Shown in pieces: positions 27,601 through 39,900 of a DNA stretch of 64,000 nt. The translations under genes were made by a program, and so were the position numbers. This stretch comes from Zhengitettix transpicula (Eukaryota > Arthropoda > Insecta > Orthoptera > Tetrigidae). The DNA is taken from positions 19,860,501 to 19,924,500 of the forward strand of contig CM073596.1 of assembly GCA_037074705.1 (NCBI GenBank). Direction: 5' to 3'. A model generated the notes under the pieces. It saw only the letters and a program-made list of their open reading frames with translations, was not told where the DNA came from and ran no database searches. The first letter of the stretch is position 1. Each line of letters opens with the position of its first letter.

Positions 27601-30600
27601 TAATTTTTTTAAGACTAAGAAATCCACCTCTTAGCGCCGAGAATTATGAAAATTTGGCAGTTAGTTTTTTTTGTTGTAATTTCATTGGTCCGAAGTGCTA
27701 ATATTAAGGTTAATAAATCTATCGCAGGTAAAGAGGAATGTTTAATTTATTCAAATTAATGCAATGAAAGAGTCGATATAAAAAAACTTTCATAGAAAAA
27801 AAAATTAGGAATTTTTTAATTTATTCCATTGTACATTTTAATTTCCAGCGAACTGAAATATTGAGTAAATTACTTTTTAATAAATATTAATATATTTATT
27901 TTTTTCTGTCGAAATTGCAGTTAATATTTTTTATATATTAAAGGTAACATTTTTTCGGATATGTTTTTTATATCTGCAGGCAGAGTTTTTCTCATTTGCG
28001 GATGATAAATATTTATTGATTCATTGAAGATATAATATTTTATTAACACCATTATTGGGGCGTTGCATGGAATAACGTTATAAAATTTGCGAGGCGTTAT
28101 AGTGGGCAATAAATGAGGTTGGTGGTTTATAGTTTGGGAGCTCGCCATTATGAAGCAATAGAAAACAAATTCAGGAAACAGGTGGCGACGCGGGGTTTTG
28201 TAGAACCAATTTATTTATCTTCCTCACGGCACGCTAACGATTCTAGTAATATTTATTCGTGTTTGGGAGGTAATTTCGGACTGATGCGCAGTTATTTTTA
28301 CAGATGTCGGTCAACAAGTATCCTCATCGAATTAACCGAAATATTCAGAAGTGCTATGAAATCGCGAATCCGTTCCTCAAATAATAAGGAATCAGAGTTA
28401 CGACGAGTGAGTTCTAATAAATACATACATACATAAATACGCATCGAAATGTATTTACATGGGACACGCAGTATAGACTAAAAATATTAAGGGGAAATGA
28501 GTTTTGTTACCACTGCAGTTGCTTTTTTCCTATGTAAAGCAGTAATTATATCCTCTGAATGTTTTTAAAAGTAATTTTATGTTACAAAAAGTGAGTATAA
28601 AAACAGAAAAGAACAATTACAAAATTAAAATAATTTGACACTCGTATTGCTTCCTATTTATCAAAAATTGCAATGATATATAACTTAGAAGAAAGAGATA
28701 TATTATTTTCATCTGATACAACTATATGTAATATAAATAATAAAAATATCTTTGTCTCAAATTTTCACCGTTATGATTTTAAACAGAAAATTGATTAAAA
28801 ATAAGAATTGTTCAAGTATTATTTTTCACTCTGTTCAACAATAAATTCAAGACAATAATTTAATTATTCTACCATTCTTGGGCAGCATTAATAATAACTT
28901 TACTAATTTATTTAAAGAACCTTAATGTTTCCGTCAAAATTATATCTAACTATTTCTTATTAAAATTTATGTAACGTCACAAAAATCCACTTAATATCTT
29001 TCATAAGCATAATAATGTTTACTTAATTAATTTTAAAATTTGTTCTTTAGGTTTAAAAAAAACTAACCAATTTAAAATATCCTACTCATAAAAAGTATCT
29101 CTATCGGTAAACATGGTTTTTAATTTAATAATTTATTTTGATGAAGCAACCTGATTACAAAAAAAAATTATTTCTGATATGATTCATATAAAAACGATCG
29201 TAATATGATTAATACTTACAAATATTGACATTTATCATCGTTGTATTTATTACTTTACATTTGAAATCTACCTATTTCTTTATATGAAAATGTTCCATTT
29301 CCGATAAAGGCCTACATCGAAACGTAACTGGTGTCAATATTTTTCATGTATTCTATTACACTGTCCATGTACTTATTTATGCGTAGATTTTTCTCTTATT
29401 AATAATTAGACTATAAAATACATTAAATAAATTTTATTTATTTTTTAAAACTGGTTCAAAGCATAAGAGACTGACTGTACTCATATTTCTGGAGGAGTGT
29501 AATTGTACGTTGATTATGAATTATGTTGGTATAAAAACAGAGTCAGTGCTCTGTTGGGGATGGATATTAAGTTGAACTCCAAATTTGAGAGCAGGTTTTC
29601 AAGGTCTCTCTAGCTATATTAATGATAGTATTAGTTCCCACATTATGGGGTTGTGGCCGACTCGTGAAATGAACAAGCAAATTCACTTATCTTTATTAAC
29701 CCCATAACTACGGGTAATAAACTAAGTTCTCAGAAGTGTAACAGAGTACATTTAGCGTTGACCCCCTTCACCTGTAGTGGTAGAAAGGTGAACTGAAGGA
29801 CACGTAACAGTCGTATAAGAATATAAATTAAAGAAAAATTGAATTTTTTCCCAGGAATAAATAACATTTACTGACTGAATAAACTGCAGTCGTTTTAATT
29901 TTGCAACGGGAAGGCTTACAAGTCCAAGCAGTAAACCAAATAGCTCATTTAATTAAATTAGAGATAACCACGATTATAATGCTCGGAATCGTTGAAGATC
30001 TCTACACATATTTAGATAAATAATTTATCCCTTATATAAATAGAAAATAGAAAGAGTAAATAAAAATCTCATATTTACACCCAAATAATGCATGGGTAAG
30101 AGAGGTACAAGAATATTAATGTAAAAATACTTTAGTTTGAAGCTTGAATAATTCATGAGAAATTAATACCAAAGACACACAAAAATTAGAAAAATTTGAG
30201 ACATACGTGAATACGAAACCCTAATTAAAGTTAAATATAGCCGATTTTTCTGATGAAATTTATCCATCGTATCAAAAAAATTGAAATTTGATCCCCTATG
30301 GGGGTAAATGCAATGATACAGAACATGAGAGACCAACCCCACATTCTAAGGATTGAGTAAGGGTAATATAAAATACTTAAATGAGAACCACACTTTGATT
30401 TTATATGGATATCTCAAACAAAACGTTTTCCAATATTTTAACATATTACTGCTACTTGTGAAATTTAATGATAATTAAGATTAAATACCGTTATGTTAAA
30501 TAGGAATTTTGACAGTGAATAATTTTCTACTCACATTATTGAGTTTGAGCTTAGTTTTGATTTTGTCCTGTTTGTAGTGGCCGGAAAGTTGGTAGAGCAC

Positions 30601-30929
30601 AGCTCTGCTTCTTCGACGTCCGTAGTTGGCCGGAGGAGCTTCAGGATCCAAATTTCCGTTCGCATCTGAAACACAAGCACGCCGGCGCTTAGGCAGAACA
30701 CATTTACCAAACATAGACCTTTCCCATGTTTAATAATCTTTGCTCTCTTATTTGGCTATATTATTTGATAAATTATAAATTTCGAAAGAAACAATCAGTA
30801 AAAAAGTTTGGCACAAGAGATGCTGTTTCATTTTCTTTATTTACATTTATATATCAATTTGAAAATTTTCAGTATCTTTGACAAACAAATTATTGTTAAT
30901 TAATTTTCTAAATTTAAAAAAATTCTTAT

Positions 30930-30992
<63 letters not shown>

Positions 30993-33900
30993 TTAAGGTA
31001 GCACACACAACATCAATTTGACATGCGAAATCAAGAGTTCAATTTCTGCAAGCACTTCGGTAGAAACATTACATTATACATCAAAATTATATAAAACACT
31101 GAGTAACAACATCAAGGACAAGGATTTACATCAGTTACGTATCTAGGGTATTCTAAGGATATTATTAAATACATATTACTGTAGGAAAAAAAATATCACC
31201 ATTATTTAATGTTATACTGCTGATATACATATTAGTAAAATTAAATTAACTATTAATTATTAAGTAATGAATAAGAAAGATAGCCAATACAGAAAAAAAA
31301 GGTAATATAATTTTTATTTATAATATAATTTTTTTTGTCCGTATTGGCTATTTTTCTTATTCATTATTGTCTATCAGACGTAAATTATTTTCATTTTAAA
31401 TTATAAGTAATATTTTTGTCGAACACACCTCATTATATACTGTAATATCTGCATTTTCCCCAAATGTTTTTGGGCTGAAAAGGGATTTTCCCGAATTGAA
31501 GCATCCAACCACATGAAATTTGAAATCACTTTGACAATATTATTGAAGTAACAAGTTAATAATACTTCACCACGGAGAATTAATGAAACAATGTCGTTTT
31601 TCTTATTTTGTGATTGCTCAGGGAAGAATTAGTATAAAATGAAAATGACTTTTCTATCAGAATAATTAATTCATATCGCCAAATTTTTCTTGACAATAAA
31701 ACTGAACAATAGGGAATTTTGCGTCTTCAGTGACTTTTCTCTTCTGATGATTACTTTAATTTGTGAAACATAATGTTCCTTGAATATTTTACGAATTATT
31801 ATGTGAATTTTTTTAATCTCATTTATATAGAAAAACGTGAATAATTTTTCAAACGACGTATTATTCATTTTGTGTCGAAAACACGCCTCTTTCAAGTATA
31901 ATTATTATGATTGCATGGCCTCAAAGCGTTCAGTATTCTCGTTACAGTTTATGTATATGGAGGGTATTTTAAAATTATAACTCAGGAATATAATCCACCA
32001 AGAAACGGAAATTCATTCAAATAAACGCACATGGTTGTGAGAACAAAATTTCGTGTTTCATATTTTACCAGTTTCGGAGGAAGAAATTGTCCTAAAAATG
32101 CATTCAATGCCGTAAGAGCTCTCTAATTGCATTATTTCGTGTATTAAAGTTGTAAAGGGGTTGATAGTTTCAAATAATTCAGCGTGTAGGACTTAAGTCA
32201 TGGCAATTTGAAGATTAACAATTACCTTAGCCACTTTATTGATGCGTGTGAAATCAGGAGAAGATCTCACTCCACGTCGAATTGTATTGCTGCGGTAATA
32301 CATTCTTGGAATTTCTGAAACCTACCTCCATTTTGCTTTCGACGTACCTACGCCATTCCAGTTATACCTCCTAACTTAATGGAAGCGAGAGGAATCTGAT
32401 ACGCGTGAGGTATCTCTATTTTACAATGCGTTCTTCTATGTTCCGTGTCGAGGAAAATATTTCTGCAGGATATCATCCTCTCGCAGGTAAACCTTCCCAG
32501 AGAGCTCTGGCGGGGGCTACCTTTGGGGATGCCTTCACAACTCTCTGGTTTTTTGAACTAAGGTTCCCACATGCCGAGGCACCTTGGTCTGTTATGAGAG
32601 CTGTATGTTTCTCGGGTCGCAGACCTTGGGCATACGGTAAAGTTGCCCGCTATTCCTATTGGAATAGTGGGCCAGCTGCCTCTTAAACTGGCCAAGGCAT
32701 GAGGTAAGCTGCGACCCCACAGCAAACCCCTCTCCCGCCATCGGAAGGGCGTGGGACAAGTACCAAATGTCCGACCTACCTGATGCAGGTTTTTATAGGG
32801 TTTGTCCTGCATTACTTTTAGGCGAATGCCGGGTAGGATCCGTACTATAGCCCGGGGGCCCTAGTTAACCCTTGGCTACCTTCATCCACCCTTCCGCATC
32901 CCCCCTTTCAAATCCCTTTCCTATGCTATAAGAGGGGAGTTCCACTATGTGGATTATCCTATACATAGCCTGTCTACACCCCCCAAAAAAAATACATATA
33001 TCCAATAGTGAAACAAAATGTTAAGTGACTGTTCTGGGAACAACTCATTATCTTGAATACTATTACAAAACAGAAATTTTAGCGCTTTTTTAAATTCCGT
33101 ATTTGTCATATCATTGGACCATTAAAGTTTTCTTAAGAATAGAAGTGACTCTAAAAAATTATAACTTTAATGTAGAACATTCATTTTCATATATGTTTCA
33201 TAGATCGTGATATTCTATTGCTTATTATGTTTTTCCTCATATAAATAATCATTGACGAAGTTAACAAAACGTCTTGTTAAATTTACGGAAACGTGGAAGT
33301 AAAATAATTGTGTCTCAACTAATGTGCTCAACAGGCTATTTTTATGATGAAGTATAGAATGAAAATAATTATAGATAATTCGACATGTCTATTTACTCCG
33401 AAAACGAGTCAGCTTAACAAATTCCTACGATCCAGAACCGGTTCCTTTAATTCTGTATACGTACAAAACATTCACCCATCTAGCAATGGTCTACAAGAAC
33501 GTCGTTTCTACGCTCTACCACGTCACCCTCAATCTCTGACGGCCCTGGAAAGAATCCCCCGCTTCTACCCTTCACTTCATTTCCTCAACCCATCCATCAA
33601 CCTATCGCAACACCATCGCCTTCTAAATTTCCACCCTTTCCACCAACGTCTTGCCCATCTCCATCCTACGGCCACAGATCCATAAAAAGAAACAGCATCC
33701 CAAAAGCCCTATCCATCTTCCAGCATTTTACAATAAGTTTCTGGCGGAAACCTAAATTCAAAAATACCAATTCCCAAGAAGTAATTCTCCGTAACATAAA
33801 ACAATAATACGAAGACTTCCAAATTTCCAGTTTCCCACCGACCCATATATAGAAGCTTAAAGACGATATTCAGTAGCAAAAAAAATCTGTTCTTCATTCT

Positions 33901-36900
33901 GACAAAAAAAACCCTCATGCCTTTCACAATAAAAATATCACAAAGACAACCTACGAGGCAACAAATCAATCAAAACCCCAATGAAACCTTTCCTCTGGAA
34001 AGTTCCGTTTGTCTGTATTGCTATTCGCCTCTTCAAAACAATAAAAATAAATTTTCACTAATCATCTATCAAATAAAATAATATAAAATAGTTACAAATA
34101 TTAAAAGAACCTCAATCTCTAACTCATGCTGAAAAGGGCCTCTGGCCCTATAACGGTCAAAGGAGACAGGTTCGAATATAACAGTGACATCATCATCACA
34201 CGCCCATTACGTGATAACTGTAATGAAATACTTTCAATTATAAAATAAACATTTACATAAATTAGCTACTAAATTACGACAACAATCAGCGTTGTTCAAG
34301 TAGATTATTTTATTACTGTACATTCCATAGTTACCAACTATTAACAGGATTTTGAAACGTGCATTATATTTAGTTCAGGATCATATCAAACTTCATGCAA
34401 CGGATGCGTTGTGTATTTATCCGGACAGATAATTTCAACTATAACTCAATTGTAATTAGTCTGAGATACATTTACTTTTCATATTACATTTGAAGATGAT
34501 TAAGTTAAACATATAATAGGTTTTATTTTAAAATTATTCTGAAATAATCCAACCGAATAGTGGAAGACCAATTGCAGAAATTTATTGAATCCTTTGATAG
34601 GGTTTAAGAAGAATCAAAATGACGTCTTCAATATTGGTTGCAGTGTCTTTTAACAATTGAGTCAAATAAATAGTAATTCTTTTAATCCCAATTTTTTTAA
34701 TAAACGCAGTGAAACATCGCCAGATACGTTAGCAGGAAAAAAGTTATTTTTCTGGAAGATGACTGCAGAGTTGTTGGTCGTCGAAACGACGCGTGTAAAT
34801 CACTGTTGTACCGGAGCGGAAACCCAAAAACTGTTTCTACAGCAAGAACAACGGGAAAACCTTTAATCTTAGATATTTTTGTGGCCAGTATTTTAAATTT
34901 AGAGATTTATGAAATACAACTCCCATCGCTAATATTAAAATAAATTAAACTCAGTTCATAATAATGTGAAATGCAAACGAGTTCTAACTTCAGTTGATTT
35001 TCATGTAAACGGGAAGAATATAGACAGATTCCGTTGAGCTTAAAATGTTAAACCATTCTTAGATGGTATCAGGTTTGAACAGTTGTTGCCATAATAAGAA
35101 ATATTTTTTGTTGTGCAGATTTTAATCAATATAAAAAAAGCGTGTAGTCATCTGCTTCCTCTACTTGAACGTTTTAAATCATATATTATTAAATCACTTT
35201 CAATTTATTAAGGTGTGAGTTAAGGATGCTGTGAACCATAGAAATGATCGGTCGTGGGTTCGTAACTTTGAAATAGAAACTAAGAATCAACAAAAAATTA
35301 CTCTTCGGGATTTATAGTAATTTTAGGAAGTTGACTCAATCCTTACAGGATTATAGAATCGTTGGGACAGCATTTTTACTGAAAGCGTCAATCGGAGATG
35401 TTCACAATCTTCAGATGCTCAGAACTACAAATCATCCTGTGATACTGTAAGAAATAATCATATAAATGTGCTAGAATGCTTATATCTCCTACGATTAGTT
35501 TGGGATATTGTGTTTACCAATCACACCGGGGAAGACTTTTGCCATTATTATCGTCATTGACCTGTTTGCTTCTGTCCTGCTGGTTCGCCAATCGAAAGGA
35601 CAAAACAAAATTATGCAGTCCCGCAACACTTTTAGGCTCTAAAACGATCTTAACAGATTTAAATGGCGCAGTGGCGTTTCGGTTCTTGGCGATACTGTGT
35701 GCGTGTGTGTGAGAAATATAAGTTCAACGGTACACAGACAACATTGAGCAAGCTGAAGCTACGACATCAGGCAGGGCTGGGGTTTCGGGCGGGTAGATGC
35801 AGGTCAACGCACCACAACACGGAGGTGTGTCCGACTCACCGCTGTCGTACAACTCACATATCTGCAACTCCGCCATCTTCGTGTGCGTGATGTCTTTGTG
35901 AGATGCGAGAAACAGAACAACCTCGCGTTTCTCATTTTTGATAGGCACAATATCAAGTAGACACCAAAAGGGCGTGCCTGAAAAAAAAAACAGATTATTC
36001 TATTAAACTGAATTTATAATAAATATTATATTTGTAATAAATATTAATATATCTCTAAATGCTTACAGATTATTCTATTAAACGGAATTTATAATAAATA
36101 TTATATTTGTAATAAATATTAATATATCTCTAAATGTTTAAATATTGAGTTCCACCACGACATCCTATTCTTATTTGCGGCGCAACATATCATTATCATT
36201 ACAAAATTGAATAAATACCTATTATATAGTACTAAATACACCCAGACTAACGGTTTAGCAGGTGACTAAGACACGTTTAAATGACTGCTGCGTAATCCAA
36301 TCGTCTAAGGTGGCTCCGCAGATAAAAATTAAAAGCATTGGTAATGGGGAAACTCATCCTTCAATACCTATTCATCTGTAATGGACGGTTCATATCTAAA
36401 AAAAATGGCTAAATTGTGCTGCGGTCCCATCATACACAGACCACATGCTTCATCGTATTTGCAATGGTTTGCAGGTTTGAGTGTGTTATGAAAAAAGTCT
36501 CTATTATGAAGGCCTTTCGTGACTTCCTTTTTCAATTAATTTTAAAAAAGAACATCCTTTTATATCATAATCAGTGACGATGGTTTTTATTTAGGATCCC
36601 CTATAACCCGGAGGGAATATAGACTTAACTGTTTTGATATTTTAGAATAATAGCATTTTTAAATGTTGAAAATGATACTTTACAACACCATGAAAACAAA
36701 AACTCAATAGATAAATGTAAAAAGAAATTACAATAATATAATAAAGTATTATATCTTCGGGCAATATCCTTGATTTGGACATAGTTTTATGTGAATGTAT
36801 GACGCAATGTGAGTTAATGAAACATTTATAATGTGGATTTTATAATATGTTATTTGTATATAATGTTGTAGTCTGTTACGTAAGATTCGTTATTTTTCAA

Positions 36901-39900
36901 ACATAATCTCAGTGTATAAGTCTGATAATTACGCTTATATTATTTATATATATATACATATTATTATATTATATATATTATTGTCTTTCAGATAATTATG
37001 ACTTGAGAAAATCGAAAGTTACTACCTATATTATAACAAATAAATCAATTCAAGTTGTAAATTAAGTATTTGTTTTAATATTATAGAAATTTAACTAATT
37101 TATCTAAATAACTTATAATTTTTTAGAAAATAAATGGCAAAGCCAATGACTCAGAATATTTTATGAAACAACCTCTTATTAAATAATACCAAAGTAACTG
37201 TGGTTCTGATGCCAATACAACATTATAAAGCGATTATCACGAAAACCGTATACTATATTGGGATTATGTACGCCGCTACGAAAACTAATGAACACGCCAA
37301 AATGATCACGAATGGATTCAGGATTAGATTTAATCGGTTGCGTTATCGCGTTACGGCCATTCATATCCAAAATTCGCTATTTAATTCCGCGAATATTGTT
37401 ACACGATATCATTGGTGTTTATTTTCAACGATGGTAATCAAATCGTGATATTTTTACCTCCAAACACTCGCCAATTGTGTTACGTTACATGTGCTGCTCA
37501 AGTAGTTTTCTCCTTCATTCCAACAACGAGTTTGTCGAACACTGTTTTAGCATTCCATTGCTGTCAACAACCTCAATTTTTACATTTTATTTGTTCTTTG
37601 GTAAACTGTATCTCCAGATTAATGGATATTTCCATGTGCTGATAAATTACATTTTACTTTGCAAAATATCATTTAATTCATGTTTGAGCGTTCTTGAATT
37701 TATTGTTAGTTACCCAGTTTGACTTTTCCTGAACTACCCTTTTAATATTAGACTGTTATACTGTCTTAATATTTTTTTTGAGTATTGCTCCTTAATAATA
37801 AATTAATTTTTTCATGCAGATGATTTGTGATACAAAACGAATTTCAATGTTTGATACAGTTTGGGGATGCCTTCACAACACTCTGGGGTTTTTTTTTAAC
37901 TAAGGTATCCCACATGCCGAGGCACCTCGGTCTGTTTTGAGAGAGGTATGTTCCGGGGTCGAAGACCTTGGGCATACGGTAAGAGTTGTCCGCTATTCCT
38001 ATTGGAATAGTCGGCCAGCTGCCTCCTAAACTGGACAGGGCATGGCGAGGGGTAAGCTGCGACTCCACAGCAAACCCCTCTCCCGTCATCGGAAGGCCAT
38101 GGGACAAGTACCAAATGCCCGACCTACCTGATGCAGGTTTTTATAGGGTTTATCCTGCAATACTTTTAGGCGAATGCCGGGTAGGATCCTTAAACTATAG
38201 CCCGGGGCCCTAGTTAACTCTTGGCTACCTTCATCCACCCTTCCGCATCCCCCCTTTCAAATCCCTTTCCTATGCTATAAGAGGGGAGTTGCCACTATGT
38301 GGATTACCCTATACATAGCCTGTCTACACCCAAAAAAAAATAATAATAAAAGAATTGACCAATCTCCGACCTTGCTACATAATTAGTGATAGAGGTATTT
38401 TTTTCAGCAGATCAGACCATTTTAGTATTATCGGCGTACCATTGGGTGTGGCTTAAATAGTTCGCGTGATGTGAAATAATTATTCTGGAATACGGTGACA
38501 GAGCTGAGAGAGCAGGTGCGGAATGCGACTAATATCAGCGACATCTCCATGTCGTAAATCTCTCTGGGTATATATACTTGGGGTAACGTACAGTGGAGCA
38601 ACCAATCCTACCAACACATTCTGGCAATGTTGTGGACGATGATGAATTTTAAGGGAAAATGAATAGGAGAATAAAGATAACAAGAAAATATTTTTCTTTG
38701 GATTGTTATCTGACCGACTAGCACGAAAATTATTTACCAAACAATGAACGAAGATCTTATAAATCCAGGGCTCGTACTTATTAAAGTCTAAGCGGAAAGA
38801 ATAAATTTTTAATATATGCAAATAAAAACTAATAAGAATAACGGAGGAAAAAGCTTCTTAAAGTCCATAACTAGATCTGCCAGTCACTTAAAATATTTAG
38901 GATGACTACCAGAGATTCTTGCATCACAAAATCAGATCAAGGATAGCCAATGCACAAAAATATTTTAGGGAGTCAGAGGCGAATATAAATTCTCAAAATT
39001 TCTACAGGTTGGATTGTAAATGAGGGTACTGACTAAAGGAAATTTTAAAACAATGCGGTTCAGGAAAATAACGGAAAAAAGTAGTGGGAAGACACTGTAA
39101 CAAAAAAGACGTAATCAGAAGATAAAGAAAAAAAATATATAGTATGAACAATTATTCAGAGAAAGGTAAACAGAGAAGGTTTGATAGATGTTTTTGAAGG
39201 ACAACTTAACATGATAGTATAACATATAAATAAATGTTGGGAAAAGAAGATGAATTGGATTTTAAAATGTGAAGATGGAATTAATATATTTTGAGAAAAA
39301 TTCTTGTAATAATTATATTTATATACTGAAAAAATAAAATATTAAGTTACAGAAATGAAACACTTTTCCGTTTTGAACGTTAACCTAAATAAATTCTGAG
39401 GTCTAGTTTATCCCACAAGCCTTTCTTATTAGAGTACTAGCTGGTTGCCCGGCGTTGCTCGTGTACTTATTTATATAAACTCGAAAAAGTATTTAATTGA
39501 ATACTTAAATATATTCCTTGAGTATTTCAGGATATAATTGTCAATTGTCACTCAGTCTTCATACATTACGAAATATTATATTGATGAAATTGTTAGCTAG
39601 ACTCACAACTAATATAGCGCGAAAATTAACTTACATTTTCCGCAAGGATGGTAAAGTAATTCGTATTTTTCTTTATTATCATTCGATGGAGTATTGCTGT
39701 GTAAAATTATATTTTTTATTTAAAGAAAATATTTCTGCTTTATTTCATTCCTGATAAAGGAGAATTTCCTTTGTTCGTTGCGTAGTAACGTCTTTCTCTC
39801 GCGTGACGTCATTGTCTCTTGGCGCGCAGTAATTTAACATTTAATGATAATGGTTTTTAATTATAATTCTTTCCACATATATGCTAGGGGTTTCTCACCT

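Larger units (their letters stand above)
19281..30534 (-). other. Elk intron with LINE and inverted-pair remnants
   Basis: An 11.3-kb intron, CpG-rich. It contains possible decayed Helitron interior at about 20360-20620, where GATTGGAGTCGAATC resembles part of the element at 42051-42830. Two WNNLP fragments (21291, 22612), two LINE-like 3' ends (21459, 24958), a TA microsatellite (24595) and an inverted-pair element (25746) follow. Bases 26524-30534 hold nothing recognisable except a weak motif of the same family near 29303 (GATAAAGGCC...CGAAACG). Confidence 0.7.
30666..35839 (-). other. Elk intron with palindrome and LINE-like copy
   Basis: A 5.2-kb intron. It holds a TA microsatellite (30932-30984), a palindrome (31265-31366), LINE-like copy 3 (32450-32992) and a C-rich plus-strand stretch (33440-33720) with an open frame that shows no family features. 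Nothing recognisable from 34000 to 35839. Confidence 0.7.

Noticed and set aside
33344..33685. 113-codon plus-strand frame rich in His, Pro and Leu
   Set aside because: Its composition reflects a C-rich strand; no protein family recognised and no gene context.
35724..35839. Extension of the second PAS exon frame ([13 protein letters not shown] and beyond)
   Set aside because: It lies beyond a perfect GTGAGT donor and is not similar to Elk; splicing to 30665 keeps phase and homology.
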